Shown: positions 1 through 8,450, counted from the first letter of the stretch. The stretch: DNA of 51,349 nt from Planococcus donghaensis MPA1U2 (GCF_000189395.1 NZ_AEPB01000034.1:1-51349); one strand, 5' to 3'. The notes: generated from the sequence alone by a model not told the origin. Numbers and translations: made by a program.

Positions 1-11
1 TTTTTATTTGT

Positions 12-440
12 TTAAAGCAACTCGATTGCTTTATCTTGTTCTGCCGCAAGTTGCGGCAAGTTGTTAAGTGATTCCCAGCGGAACAATAACGTCATGCCGT
101 TATCGCGACCATGACTTTTGATCACGTGTTCAAATTGTTCAACGGGTTCACCCGTATATTCAAATTGAAAAATGTTACGTTCGTACGCTTTATCCTGATA
201 ATCAGGGTAATATGTGTACTTATGAATTTTCCCTACAAAGTCAAGTACCTCGCGTGGTAAACCCGTTTCTTCCTTAACTTCTCTATATAGTGCGTCGATT
301 AGCAGTTCACCGTCTTCAATAGTACCACCTGGTACTTGTAGGCCAACTTCTGGTTCTCCTTTGTATTCAAATACAAGCAACTCGCGATTTTCTTCATCGC
401 CTCTTGTGATGTACGCAAATACTTTCCGTTTTGTTCTCAT
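12..440 (-). CDS. NUDIX hydrolase
   Basis: A 142-residue protein with a complete NUDIX box at residues 39-61: G39, E45, R53-E54, E57-E58 and G60 follow the G-x5-E-x7-R-E-x2-E-E-x-G pattern. NUDIX enzymes hydrolyse nucleoside diphosphates linked to another group, using Mg2+ held by the glutamates of the box. The ATG at 440 is preceded on the minus strand by AAGGGTGA, a good ribosome site. It is a stand-alone cytoplasmic protein divergent from cydA, with no signal peptide or membrane segment. The substrate cannot be told from the sequence; house-cleaning of damaged nucleotides or a sugar-nucleotide role are both possible. The family is certain, the substrate unknown. Confidence 0.9.
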   Translation of the reverse strand: MRTKRKVFAYITRGDEENRELLVFEYKGEPEVGLQVPGGTIEDGELLIDALYREVKEETGLPREVLDFVGKIHKYTYYPDYQDKAYERNIFQFEYTGEPVEQFEHVIKSHGRDNGMTLLFRWESLNNLPQLAAEQDKAIELL

Positions 441-642
441 GATGCATCACCCTTTTTTATTTGTTATATTTAGAATACTAAAAATTGAGAAAAATTTCAA
501 TTCTTTTCGTTTTCTGTTTGTCACAGCTTATTCAAAGTTTGCTCTGAAAGTAAGGCTTGGGAAGCGTTTTGAAAAGTAGGTTTGATGTACAATAGGACTA
601 TAGAAACTATGAATCTAGTATTTATAAAAGGAGACGAGTAGA

Positions 643-1989
643 GTGGAATTTCAAGATCCAGCTTTTCTGAGTCGTATTCTAACGCTTTTAACTTTATCGT
701 TCCACATCCTTTACGCAACGATAGGCGTAGGGGTCCCGCTGATGATTATGATTGCTCAATGGGTAGGGATAAAGAAACAAGATGAACATTATATTTTGAT
801 GGCCCGTCGCTGGGCAAGAGGATTTGTTATAACTGTAGCAGTCGGAGTTGTAACCGGAACCGCGATTGGTTTGCAGCTATCTCTGTTATGGCCGAATTTC
901 ATGCAATTGGCAGGGAACGTTATTGCATTGCCATTGTTTATGGAAGTTTTCGCATTTTTCTTTGAAGCGATTTTTCTAGGTATTTATCTATACACATGGG
1001 ACCGTTTTGAAGATCAGCGCAAGCATTTCTTATTTCTTATTCCAGTTGCACTTGGTGCAGCAGCATCGTCGGTATTTATCACAATCGTCAATGCTTTTAT
1101 GAACCAACCACAAGGGTTTGAAATATTAAATGGGGAAATGGTTAATATCAGTCCTTTATTGGCAATGTTTAGTCCAGCTGTACCTACCAAAGTAGCGCAC
1201 GTAATGGCTACGGCATTTATGACTAGTGCTTTTGTTTTGGCTTCTATCGCAGCGGTTCGAATGTTGCGAGGCTCAACCCATATTTATCATAAAAAAGCAT
1301 TGTTCTTAACGATGAAATTAGGACTTGTATTCGCCATTGCAACGGCATTAATTGGTGACTTTTCTGGTAAGTACTTAGCTGAATATCAGCCGGAAAAATT
1401 GGCGGCTGCAGAATGGCATTTTGAAACAGAAGAAGAGGCAGGTTTGATTTTGTTTGGGATTTTAGACGGCGAAGAGGCAAAGTATGCCATCAAGATTCCT
1501 TATGCATTAAGTATTCTCGCCCACAGCAATCCATTTACAGAAGTAATAGGACTTAATGAATTTCCAGAAGATGAAAGACCACCGCTGTGGATTCATTACC
1601 TGTTCGACACGATGGTTATGATTGGCATGTGGTTAGCGTTCTTCTCTTTTGTGTATGTTGTGGCTGTATGGCGCAAGTGGTCGTTTATTCGTGCAAAATG
1701 GTTCCAGTGGCTACTTATTGCCGGAGGACCGTTAGCACTTATCGCAATTGAAGCAGGATGGTGGTTTACAGAAGTTGGACGCCAACCTTGGGTGTTAAGA
1801 GGATACATGACAGTTGATCAAGCAGCGACCACAAGTGGTCAAGTTGATTTAATGATTATCTTGTTTGCAGGATTGTATTTAATTTTAGGTATCGGTACTG
1901 CAGTTGTTTTAACAAGAATGTATAAACGCAATCCAGTTGAAAAAGAATTAGCGGAACGAGAAAATGGCAAAGGCGGTGACAAGAAATGA
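643..1989 (+). CDS. cydA: Cytochrome bd ubiquinol/menaquinol oxidase subunit I
   Basis: A 448-residue polytopic membrane protein, the quinol-oxidising and haem-carrying subunit of cytochrome bd, which reduces O2 to water without pumping protons. His21 in the first helix matches the haem ligand region. The FMEVFAFFFEA stretch supplies the two glutamates of the haem site. Q-loop residues Lys252 and Glu257 (in QPEKLAAAE) fall at the same numbers as in E. coli CydA, and the GRQPW motif follows. The Q loop is short, as in Bacillus/Geobacillus enzymes. The start is GTG at 643, behind AAAGGAGA. It overlaps cydB by ATGA and is followed by cydS, so this is a cydABS operon. No cydCD genes lie nearby. 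Confidence 0.95.
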   Translation: MEFQDPAFLSRILTLLTLSFHILYATIGVGVPLMIMIAQWVGIKKQDEHYILMARRWARGFVITVAVGVVTGTAIGLQLSLLWPNFMQLAGNVIALPLFMEVFAFFFEAIFLGIYLYTWDRFEDQRKHFLFLIPVALGAAASSVFITIVNAFMNQPQGFEILNGEMVNISPLLAMFSPAVPTKVAHVMATAFMTSAFVLASIAAVRMLRGSTHIYHKKALFLTMKLGLVFAIATALIGDFSGKYLAEYQPEKLAAAEWHFETEEEAGLILFGILDGEEAKYAIKIPYALSILAHSNPFTEVIGLNEFPEDERPPLWIHYLFDTMVMIGMWLAFFSFVYVVAVWRKWSFIRAKWFQWLLIAGGPLALIAIEAGWWFTEVGRQPWVLRGYMTVDQAATTSGQVDLMIILFAGLYLILGIGTAVVLTRMYKRNPVEKELAERENGKGGDKK

Positions 1990-3014
1990 CTTTAGAAATT
2001 ATCGGAATTTCTGTATTGTGGTTGTTTCTATTTCTGTATGTCATAGTAGCGTCAATTGATTTTGGCGCTGGTTTCTTTAATGCCTATAGTTCTTTTGCTG
2101 GAAAGCAACATATTCTAACTGGAATAATCCAGCGATATTTGTCGCCGGTCTGGGAAGTAACCAATGTATTTTTTGTTTTCTTTTTTGTTGGGGTTATCGG
2201 ATTTTTCCCGCAAACCGCTTTTTACTACGGGACAACTTTGTTAGTGCCGGCGAGTATCGCAATAATTTTGTTGGCGATTCGTGGTTCATATTACGCGTTT
2301 GCAACTTACGGGGCTAAAATTGATCACCGAGGCTATATTTTCATGTATGGCTTGTCTGGCTTACTGTTACCAGCTTCGTTGTCACCTGTACTAGCCATGT
2401 CTGAAGGCGGCTTTATTAAACTCAATGACGGACAGCCTTATTTGGACTATTGGGCATTATTTACAAGTCCGTTAATGTGGAGTATCGTGGTCTTGAGTTT
2501 GACGGCAGTGCTTTATATTTCAGCGGTGTTCTTAACTTGGTATTCTTCAAAAGCTGGCGATGTTAAAGCTACTGATTTAATGCGTAAATATGCGCTTGTT
2601 TGGGCAGCGCCAGCAATGGTTACGGCAACCGGTATTATTTATGAACTACGTGGTCACAATCCGGAACATTATGCGCGTATTCTTGATTTGTGGTGGGTGT
2701 TCGCGGTCTCGTTCTTATTGTTTGCCGGAACGGTTTATCTCATTTGGAAAAAGCGTCATTACGGTTGGGCTTTCATTTTGTTGGTCGGGCAATTCTTTAC
2801 GGCCTTCTTCGCATATGGAGCTTCACATTATCCATACTTGCTGTATCCGTATTTGACAATTTACGATAGTTTTACAAATGAAGCTATGGCAATCGCATTA
2901 ATCATTGCTTTTATTGCAGGTCTATTCTTGTTATTGCCATCACTCTATTTATTGTTCCGTCTGTTCTTGTTCGATAAAGATTATGTCGAAGGTAAATCGG
3001 ATTACCACGCATAA
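1986..3014 (+). CDS. cydB: Cytochrome bd oxidase subunit II
   Basis: A 342-residue, very hydrophobic protein with about nine predicted membrane helices. It begins with the family's typical first helix containing ASIDFGAG. CydB is the structural partner of CydA in the bd oxidase and is needed for haem insertion and stability of the complex. Its ATG overlaps the cydA stop codon (ATGA at 1986-1989), which implies translational coupling. The length matches the Bacillus YthB/Geobacillus CydB type (about 340) rather than the 379-residue E. coli form. The gene ends 14 bases before cydS. Confidence 0.93.
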   Translation: MTLEIIGISVLWLFLFLYVIVASIDFGAGFFNAYSSFAGKQHILTGIIQRYLSPVWEVTNVFFVFFFVGVIGFFPQTAFYYGTTLLVPASIAIILLAIRGSYYAFATYGAKIDHRGYIFMYGLSGLLLPASLSPVLAMSEGGFIKLNDGQPYLDYWALFTSPLMWSIVVLSLTAVLYISAVFLTWYSSKAGDVKATDLMRKYALVWAAPAMVTATGIIYELRGHNPEHYARILDLWWVFAVSFLLFAGTVYLIWKKRHYGWAFILLVGQFFTAFFAYGASHYPYLLYPYLTIYDSFTNEAMAIALIIAFIAGLFLLLPSLYLLFRLFLFDKDYVEGKSDYHA

Positions 3015-3028
3015 AGGAGGCACTATTC

Positions 3029-3139
3029 ATGCAAGATTTCATGATATTTTATGCACCTTTTCTGGTGTTAATAGGAGCGATTGTTTTTGGATTTTGGTTT
3101 TCACTAAAAGATGGTCCTGTTACAAAAGACCGAGAGTAA
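3029..3139 (+). CDS. cydS: Small single-helix subunit of cytochrome bd (CydS-type)
   Basis: A 36-codon gene behind AAAGGAGG, 14 bases after cydB and in the same operon. The product starts MQDFMIFYAP, has one membrane helix (about residues 5-25), then a polar tail containing LKDGP. From memory it resembles the 33-residue CydS subunit seen in the Geobacillus thermodenitrificans bd oxidase structure, which also starts MQ, has a YAP motif and ends its helix near LKD. CydS sits against CydA and is thought to stabilise the complex or block an oxygen entry route. Such small genes are often left unannotated. Confidence rests on position, topology and remembered similarity. Confidence 0.85.
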   Translation: MQDFMIFYAPFLVLIGAIVFGFWFSLKDGPVTKDRE

Positions 3140-3140
3140 C

Positions 3141-3176
3141 GACGCGTGCAGGCTTTTGCCTGCCGCGTTTTTTTGT
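3141..3176 (+). terminator. Intrinsic terminator of cydABS
   Basis: A G+C-rich stem (ACGCGtGCAGGC pairing with GCCTGCcGCGT around a TTTT loop) is followed by a run of T. It lies immediately after the cydS stop codon and before the rlmCD ribosome site, so it ends the bd oxidase operon. Confidence 0.85.
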
Positions 3177-3211
3177 TGTATGATAGGTAGATGTGAAATG
3201 GAGTGAGCGTT

Positions 3212-4573
3212 TTGAAACCAGTAAATAAAAATGACCGAATTTCGGTTCATGTAGAAGATTTGACGCACGACGGAGCGGGTGTCGCAAAAGTTGACGGCTA
3301 TCCACTATTTGTACCCGGCGTATTGCCTGGAGAAGATGTTGTGGTCCACGTATTAAAAACGTTAAAATCATATGGCTTTGCAAAGCTTATTGAAATACAA
3401 CAAGCTTCACCTTTTCGTGTTACAGCTCCTTGTCCTGTATTTGATACATGTGGAGGCTGTCAGATTCAACACTTGTCTTACGAAGGGCAAATGACCTTTA
3501 AACAGAAACTAGTCCGCGACGCGATAACGCGTATTGGAAAATTACCAGACGTACCCGTGCATCCGGTTAAAGGCATGGAAGATCCATGGCGTTACCGCAA
3601 TAAATCTCAAATTCCTTTTGGCACTCAAGACGGCAAAGTGGTTGCTGGATTTTACCAGCCACGTTCGCATGATATTGCAGACACTGATACGTGTTTAATT
3701 CAGACGCCTGAAGCAGATGCGATTATGGTCGCGTTGAAAAAGAGTTTGATCGACATGGGCATCGACCCTTATGAAGAAGCGACACATCGTGGCATGCTGC
3801 GTCATGTGGTGGTTCGTAAGGCAAGAGCAACCGGAGAAATCATGGTCGTGCTAGTAACGAAGAAAAAGAAGTTCCCACAAGCGCAACGTGCGATTGAATT
3901 AATTCAAGCAACTGTCCCAGAAGTGACATCGATTGTCCAAAACATAAACCCTGAAAAGACCAATGTTATTTTTGGCGACGAAACTTTAACGCTTTGGGGC
4001 AAAGATGTGATTGAAGATCGAATTGGGGATGTTCGTTTTGAAATTTCAGCACGGTCGTTTTATCAAATTAACCCTGTACAAACAGAAGTACTTTATGGCC
4101 AAGCATTAGCATATGCACAGTTAACAGGCGAAGAAACTGTCATCGATGCGTATTGTGGCATTGGAACCATATCATTATTCCTTGCGCAACGAGCGAAATT
4201 TGTCATGGGTGTTGAAATTGTACCGCAAGCAATTGAAGACGCTAAACGTAACGCTGAGTTAAATGGTTTAACAAATACGTTGTTTGAAGCAGGACCTGCT
4301 GAACAAGTGATTCCGAGGTGGTATAAAGAAGGAAAGAAAGCCGACGTCTTAGTCGTCGATCCACCGCGTAAAGGTTGTGATGAGCAGTTGCTGCACACCA
4401 TATTAAAACAACGTCCAACACGTGTTGTATATGTATCCTGCAACCCAGCCACACTTGCACGTGACCTACGTATATTAGAAGACGGTGGTTATCGAACGAA
4501 AGAAGTACAGCCTGTTGATATGTTCCCGCAGTCTACACATTGTGAAGCAGTAGCATGGTTGGAATTGGTTTAA
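3212..4573 (+). CDS. rlmCD: 23S rRNA (uracil-C5)-methyltransferase RlmCD
   Basis: A 453-residue SAM-dependent RNA methyltransferase of the TrmA/RumA family. An N-terminal TRAM domain (about residues 1-60) is followed by a cysteine cluster around [11 protein letters not shown] that binds a [4Fe-4S] centre. The C-terminal Rossmann fold has DAYCGIGT (SAM site), VDPPRKGC and the catalytic-cysteine motif SCNP. The sequence closely follows B. subtilis YefA (RlmCD), which methylates U747 and U1939 of 23S rRNA. I chose TTG at 3212 because GGAG at 3200-3203 sits 8 bases upstream; a GTG at 3203 overlaps that ribosome site and is unlikely. A diverged paralogue lies at 36352-37716 on the other strand. 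Confidence 0.9.
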   Translation: MKPVNKNDRISVHVEDLTHDGAGVAKVDGYPLFVPGVLPGEDVVVHVLKTLKSYGFAKLIEIQQASPFRVTAPCPVFDTCGGCQIQHLSYEGQMTFKQKLVRDAITRIGKLPDVPVHPVKGMEDPWRYRNKSQIPFGTQDGKVVAGFYQPRSHDIADTDTCLIQTPEADAIMVALKKSLIDMGIDPYEEATHRGMLRHVVVRKARATGEIMVVLVTKKKKFPQAQRAIELIQATVPEVTSIVQNINPEKTNVIFGDETLTLWGKDVIEDRIGDVRFEISARSFYQINPVQTEVLYGQALAYAQLTGEETVIDAYCGIGTISLFLAQRAKFVMGVEIVPQAIEDAKRNAELNGLTNTLFEAGPAEQVIPRWYKEGKKADVLVVDPPRKGCDEQLLHTILKQRPTRVVYVSCNPATLARDLRILEDGGYRTKEVQPVDMFPQSTHCEAVAWLELV

Positions 4574-4585
4574 TCGCATAGTGAA

Positions 4586-4621
4586 TAAAAAAGTTGTCTA
4601 CTCCAAGTAGACAACTTTTTT
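4586..4621. terminator. Bidirectional terminator between rlmCD and the SRPBCC gene
   Basis: A near-perfect hairpin (AAGTTGTCTACT pairing with AGTAGACAACTT, 3-base loop) has an A-run on its left and a T-run on its right, so it can stop transcription on both strands. It separates two convergent genes. Confidence 0.85.
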
Positions 4622-4635
4622 GTTTCGTAGGAATG

Positions 4636-5088
4636 TTAATTCGCTTCACAATAACTTTTTATATCTTGCAGATCTTCTTCGAGTGCTTTTTTCATTGATT
4701 TCTTCATGAAAATACTGAAGATACCGCTCAAAATTTTAGCTACTAAACTTACAGATTGCCCTTCAAATGACATCTCAAGTGTCACGGTATCCTTATTTTT
4801 TTCCGTGATATTTAACCGAGACACATAAATGGCACCGTGACTTTCAGCTCGTGTTTGATAATAATGGTACTTTTCACTATGCGTAATCCACATTACTTCG
4901 TTTGCTTCTTTTCCAAACATTTTCCGAGTTTCTTTCCACTTTAATCCAACGAGGTCCCCATCAGCTGGATGCAAAATTTCAATGTTGATAATCCCACTGA
5001 TGACATTGGCTGAGTTTTCAATATCGGTAATAGCGCTCCATACCTTTTCTTTTGAGCTATTTATGTCTATTTGAGTCGAAACTTTCAT
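4636..5088 (-). CDS. SRPBCC/START-like domain protein
   Basis: A 150-residue protein that looks like the START/SRPBCC (polyketide cyclase-like) fold. It opens with a beta strand and the typical SSKEKVWSAITDIEN helix, followed by strands around GLKWKETRKMFGKE and a long C-terminal helix. Such proteins have a hydrophobic cavity and bind lipids or other small hydrophobic ligands; no catalytic residue can be assigned. The start ATG at 5088 has GAGGGGGG upstream. It stands alone, convergent with rlmCD. The fold is likely; the ligand and role are unknown. Confidence 0.75.
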   Translation of the reverse strand: MKVSTQIDINSSKEKVWSAITDIENSANVISGIINIEILHPADGDLVGLKWKETRKMFGKEANEVMWITHSEKYHYYQTRAESHGAIYVSRLNITEKNKDTVTLEMSFEGQSVSLVAKILSGIFSIFMKKSMKKALEEDLQDIKSYCEAN

Positions 5089-5213
5089 GTATAAGCCCCC
5101 CTCATGCTTTAATAGGAAATTCTTCTTATTTAAAATTGTATCTTACTTAGAGTTGTATAGCTATGCGGCATCTAAATAATGTCTCTATATAAGGTGCATT
5201 GAGATAGTAGACA

Positions 5214-5243
5214 TTGACAAAAATTGTAGAGTTTAATTTTTAT
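5214..5243 (+). promoter_or_regulatory. Candidate sigma-A promoter for the FbpA-like gene
   Basis: A perfect -35 TTGACA at 5214-5219 is followed after 18 bases by a poor -10 (TTTTAT, 5238-5243). It lies upstream of the FbpA-like mini-gene and of the sigma-B-like site at 5248. The weak -10 makes it uncertain. Confidence 0.35.
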
Positions 5244-5247
5244 TGAG

Positions 5248-5274
5248 GTTTTAAAAGAATTAATAATAGGGTAA
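5248..5274 (+). promoter_or_regulatory. Candidate sigma-B promoter
   Basis: GTTTTA (5248-5253), a 15-base spacer and GGGTAA (5269-5274) resemble the Bacillus sigma-B consensus GTTTAA-N12-15-GGGTAT. The next gene starts at 5307, which would leave a leader of about 25 bases. The -10 reads GGGTAAAGA, the same nine bases as the candidate at 26283. Confidence 0.45.
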
Positions 5275-5306
5275 AGACAATAGAATACTTTTAGAAGGAG
5301 AGAACG

Positions 5307-5471
5307 ATGAACATGGAACAAATACCCGAGTCAAAATTCACTGATAAACGTGAAACTATCATCCAAGGGTTGGTCGACCAAAATGTTTTTAAGATTAATG
5401 GCAGACAATTATATGAAACTTCACTTTATGAATTAATGAAAACTTATACAGAAACAAACCAAGCCGGCTAA
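5307..5471 (+). CDS. Small FbpA-like protein
   Basis: A 54-residue protein behind AGAAGGAG. The core, from KFTDKRETIIQGL through INGRQLYETSLYELM, resembles the Bacillus 'Fur-regulated basic protein A' family, whose members share a KR...LI..L start and a (D/N)G(K/R)QLYELTLSEL core. In B. subtilis FbpA acts with the small RNA FsrA in sparing iron, though most family members are uncharacterised. I see no Fur-box palindrome upstream; instead there is a sigma-B-like promoter. The stop codon lies inside the terminator hairpin. The family assignment is from remembered pattern only. Confidence 0.6.
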   Translation: MNMEQIPESKFTDKRETIIQGLVDQNVFKINGRQLYETSLYELMKTYTETNQAG

Positions 5472-5485
5472 TCCCGGCTTTTTTC
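5461..5485 (+). terminator. Terminator overlapping the end of the FbpA-like gene
   Basis: The stem AAGCCGG/CCGGCTT with loop CTAATC is followed by T's. The gene's last codons and TAA stop are in the left arm and loop, so translation to the stop would have to clear the hairpin. Confidence 0.75.
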
Positions 5486-5517
5486 GATGTTAATGCTATA
5501 AATAGGGAGGACTATGC

Positions 5518-6966
5518 ATGCATGACGAAAAATTAGAGAATTTCCGTAAGACACGATTAGATGAAATGACCATTGCGGAAATGCAGCAAGAAATGACAAG
5601 TGGCCATTTAACTTCTGAAGAATTGGTTTTGATGTACAAAGAAACAATTTCAGTGCGAAACAAAGACACAAACGCCATTCTTGAAATAAATCCAGACGCA
5701 TTACCAGTTGCGCAAGCTCTCGATTTTGAACGCCAACAAACGGGACCGCGTTCAATGCTGCATGGTATTCCTATTTTGCTTAAAGACAATATAGATACGG
5801 CTGATAAAATGCACACAAGTGCAGGTTCTTTAGCGTTTGAAAACCATTATGCATTGCGGGATGCCAAAATTGTAGAAAGGTTGCGTCAAGCGGGTGCGGT
5901 GATTCTTGGCAAAACCAACATGACCGAATGGGCAAACTTCATGTCGGAAAATATGACCAATGGCTATAGCTCACGAGGAGGACAAGTAAAGAATCCTTAT
6001 GGTGAATTTGATGTTGGAGGATCTAGCTCAGGTTCTGCCGCAGCTATTGCCTCAAACCTAGCAGCCGCAGCTATTGGAACTGAAACTTCAGGATCCATCA
6101 TAAACCCTGCTGCACAAAATAGCTTAGTAGGCATTAAACCAACAGTAGGTTTGACAAGTAGGACAGGCATTATTCCTATATCTCATACACAAGATGTTCC
6201 AGGACCTATAGCGCGGACAGTAGCAGATGCCGTTGCGCTCTTAGAAGGAATTGTTGGAGTTGATTCACAAGATGCGATAACAGCATTAGCCAAGCCATTT
6301 GAGAATTATAATTGGAGTAAACACTTAAAAAAAGAAGGTCTTAATGGGGTGAAATTGGCTGTAGCGAGAAGCTTGTTCAAAGAAATTACAGCTGAACAAG
6401 CGGAGCTATTTGAAAAAGCATTAATGACATTACGTGATTGTGGAGCAGAAATTATTGACGACATCAATTTAGGAGTACATCAAGAAGACTTAGGTTTTGC
6501 AGTGTTACTCCATGAATTTAAAGTTGACCTTAATGCCTATTTGGAACAATCCAACCCCAATCAGCCGATCCGTTCTTTAACAGATGTCATTGCTTTTAAC
6601 CGAGAACATCCCGAACGCACATTGAAATTCGGACAAAATCTACTCGAACAAGCAAATGAACTGTCGGGTACGTTAACCGAAAGAGCATACGTAGAAGCAC
6701 TTGAACGCAACCGCTTTCTAGCAGCGGAGCGAGGGATGAAAAAAACGTTAGAAGAGGTTGGAGCTGACGCACTCGTATTGCCACAAGAATATGGTTGCAA
6801 CATCGGTGCGGCGGCTGGATTTCCTTCAATTACAGTGCCATTTGGATATGAACAAACGGGTCAACCTTTTGGAATCACATTTTCAGGTCAAGCATTTACA
6901 GAACCTGTGTTAATTGAATATGCTTATGCATTTGAACAACAAACAAAAGGACGCCGTAAACCATAA
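5518..6966 (+). CDS. Amidase (amidase signature family)
   Basis: A 482-residue cytoplasmic amidase with the Ser-cis-Ser-Lys triad visible: Lys in PILLKDNIDT, the glycine/serine-rich GGSSSGSAAA segment, and the nucleophile region GTETSGSIINPA. The family cleaves amide bonds; members include GatA, indoleacetamide hydrolases and peptide amidases. The GTETxGSI form (a side chain where GatA has glycine) and the lack of gatB/gatC neighbours argue against GatA and for a stand-alone amide or peptide-amide hydrolase. ATG 5518 follows GGGAGG by 7 bases; an out-of-frame ATG lies at 5514. Substrate unknown. Confidence 0.88.
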   Translation: MHDEKLENFRKTRLDEMTIAEMQQEMTSGHLTSEELVLMYKETISVRNKDTNAILEINPDALPVAQALDFERQQTGPRSMLHGIPILLKDNIDTADKMHTSAGSLAFENHYALRDAKIVERLRQAGAVILGKTNMTEWANFMSENMTNGYSSRGGQVKNPYGEFDVGGSSSGSAAAIASNLAAAAIGTETSGSIINPAAQNSLVGIKPTVGLTSRTGIIPISHTQDVPGPIARTVADAVALLEGIVGVDSQDAITALAKPFENYNWSKHLKKEGLNGVKLAVARSLFKEITAEQAELFEKALMTLRDCGAEIIDDINLGVHQEDLGFAVLLHEFKVDLNAYLEQSNPNQPIRSLTDVIAFNREHPERTLKFGQNLLEQANELSGTLTERAYVEALERNRFLAAERGMKKTLEEVGADALVLPQEYGCNIGAAAGFPSITVPFGYEQTGQPFGITFSGQAFTEPVLIEYAYAFEQQTKGRRKP

Positions 6967-7194
6967 AACGATCTGAACGATTTGTTTCCAAATAAAAAAC
7001 GAAGCCATTTTATTGGCTTCGTTTCAGCTTGTAGACGAAAGAATTATTGTGTTATTTAACGAATAAACATTCATCTTATCCTATATACTGAATCCTTCGC
7101 TCCATGCGGACGCTTTCCGCGGACGAAGCGCTGAGCCTCCTCGTCGCAAGCTCCTGCGGGGTCTCATCACTCCGTTTCTCCGCAGGAATGTCAG

Positions 7195-7215
7195 TGACCG
7201 AAGGGACTTCGGTCA
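7195..7215. repeat. Perfect 9-bp hairpin inside the repeat element
   Basis: TGACCGAAG, a GGA loop, then CTTCGGTCA form a perfect stem-loop between the two inner arms of the 7-kb composite element. Neither side has a T-run, so it is not an intrinsic terminator. Confidence 0.7.
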
Positions 7216-7261
7216 GTGGCTTTGCGACGAAGCTAGCGCAGCGATGCAGGAGCATATCTTT

Positions 7262-7300
7262 GCCCTTCGCCGCATTGCCCTTCGCCGCATTGCGCTTCGG
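7262..7300. repeat. Short tandem repeat (15-bp unit)
   Basis: The unit CCCTTCGCCGCATTG occurs twice in a row, followed by a partial third copy (GCGCTTCGG). It lies inside the 7-kb composite element and is a plausible site of slippage between strains. Confidence 0.7.
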
Positions 7301-7577
7301 ATCCTTATGTGATTACTCATTAATCCTCTTGAAAAATAGATTAGCTGGTTACTTTCTCTAATTAGGGCAATATGCTAACAACCATTCTGGCCACGAAGAC
7401 TCCTATGGGACAGCGAAAGCTGAAGACCCCGCAGGAACGCAAGTGACGAGGAGGCTGAAGCTGAGCCCATGGAAAGCGCAGTGGCTAGAACGGTTGTGAT
7501 TATACACAACTATACATTTTCAATAGACTTTGTCTACAGTCTGAAACGAAGCCATTTTATTGGCTTCGTTTTTTATT

Positions 7578-8438
7578 TTATTTCATAGTTGCGACATGCT
7601 TCCATAATTGTTCAACCAGTATGGATAATTCAGATTCAATCATTTTGTCATTTGCTAATGTTGTCAATACACTTTCAATCAATGGTTTTCTAGGAGGGGC
7701 TGCAACAATTTCAGTTGATAAAAACAAAACCAATTGTTGTGTGCTTGGGTGATGTTTTAGCTTTTCAGCATAGGCTTGAAACCTCGTTGAAAGCTCTTCA
7801 ACACTAATAGCTTCGGCTAATGTCGTTGAAGGTAATCGTAATTCTCCAAGAAAGCTATCTTTCGCTGCAATTTGAAGAGTAACAGTTGCTTGCAAGCGAC
7901 GGATAACAAACGCAGATAGATTTTCTGCGGGTAACGCTTCTTTAGAAGAAAGACGCCATAGGTGAATCAATTGTTGAACATAACCGTGAACAAAAGCAGC
8001 ATTTTCCAATGCGTAAGGAGCAGCTTCTTTGCCAAAAACATCAATAATGCGTGAAGAAATCCACTCCATTTCCAACGTATATTGTTTCACCGAAAAAGCT
8101 TTGAGTTCAGGGTCTTGTGAATAGAAAATGCTTTCATAAAGAGCAAAGAGATTTTTTTCAAGGTTGAGTTTAATGCGAATATACAATTGTTGTGCTAAAA
8201 CTTCAGGATCATTCGCAGGCAAACCAACAGCCGCCGCTAATCGTTGTTGACGAATTTCACTGCCAATCGATTCCATAATCGCCATCAGACATTCAGATTT
8301 AGAACCGAAATAGTTATAAAAAGTTCCTTTAGAGACTCCTGCTTCATCTAATATGTCTTGAATAGAAGTCGGGTTATAGCCTTTATTGATAAAAAGATCG
8401 TAAGCTGCGGTCAAAATTTGTTGTTTTTTCGGATTCAT
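7578..8438 (-). CDS. TetR/AcrR-family transcriptional regulator
   Basis: A 286-residue repressor. The N-terminal TetR helix-turn-helix (about residues 5-50) is clear: ILTAAYDLFINKGYNPTSI, then DEAGVSKGTFYNYFGSK. The remaining roughly 230 residues are an all-helical ligand-binding domain, longer than the usual TetR (about 200) and closer to the size seen in some regulators of DHA2 exporters. I take ATG 8438 as start because AAAGGTGA lies upstream; a GTG three codons earlier overlaps that site. It is divergent from an MFS drug exporter, the classic arrangement for local repression with release by a drug (compare LmrA/LmrB of B. subtilis). Confidence 0.88.
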   Translation of the reverse strand: MNPKKQQILTAAYDLFINKGYNPTSIQDILDEAGVSKGTFYNYFGSKSECLMAIMESIGSEIRQQRLAAAVGLPANDPEVLAQQLYIRIKLNLEKNLFALYESIFYSQDPELKAFSVKQYTLEMEWISSRIIDVFGKEAAPYALENAAFVHGYVQQLIHLWRLSSKEALPAENLSAFVIRRLQATVTLQIAAKDSFLGELRLPSTTLAEAISVEELSTRFQAYAEKLKHHPSTQQLVLFLSTEIVAAPPRKPLIESVLTTLANDKMIESELSILVEQLWKHVATMK

Positions 8439-8450
8439 ATACCTCACCTT

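Larger units (their letters stand above)
6991..7577. repeat. Composite nested inverted-repeat intergenic element
   Basis: The 611-bp gap between the convergent amidase and TetR genes holds no gene. It is built symmetrically. The outer arms (about 6991-7040 and 7530-7577) each hold the hairpin AAACGAAGCC/GGCTTCGTTT followed inward by TTTCAG..TGTAGAC..AAAG, and they match each other as reverse complements. The inner arms (about 7108-7176 and 7425-7486) share GCCTCCTCGTC and CCTGCGGGGTCT, again inverted. The T-runs of both hairpins point outward. Between the arms lie a small hairpin and a tandem repeat. The inner sequence recalls an intergenic repeat common in Bacillus and Planococcus genomes (from memory). 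Confidence 0.8.

Noticed and set aside
515-536. Possible Rex site before cydA (TTGTCAC...TTCAAA)
   Set aside because: Only the outer bases fit the TTGTGAA-N4-TTCACAA consensus, and the spacing is off by one or two.
5089-5306. Fur box upstream of the FbpA-like gene
   Set aside because: No GATAAT-type inverted repeat found; AT-rich sequence alone is not enough.
5518-6966. Calling the amidase GatA
   Set aside because: No gatC or gatB beside it, and the active-site stretch is GTETSGSI rather than the GatA-type TGGSIRQPA.
7104-7361. An 85-codon open frame inside the 7-kb repeat element
   Set aside because: It lies wholly in repeat arms and hairpins, has no ribosome site and has a biased, repetitive composition; frames like this are a known artefact of this kind of repeat.
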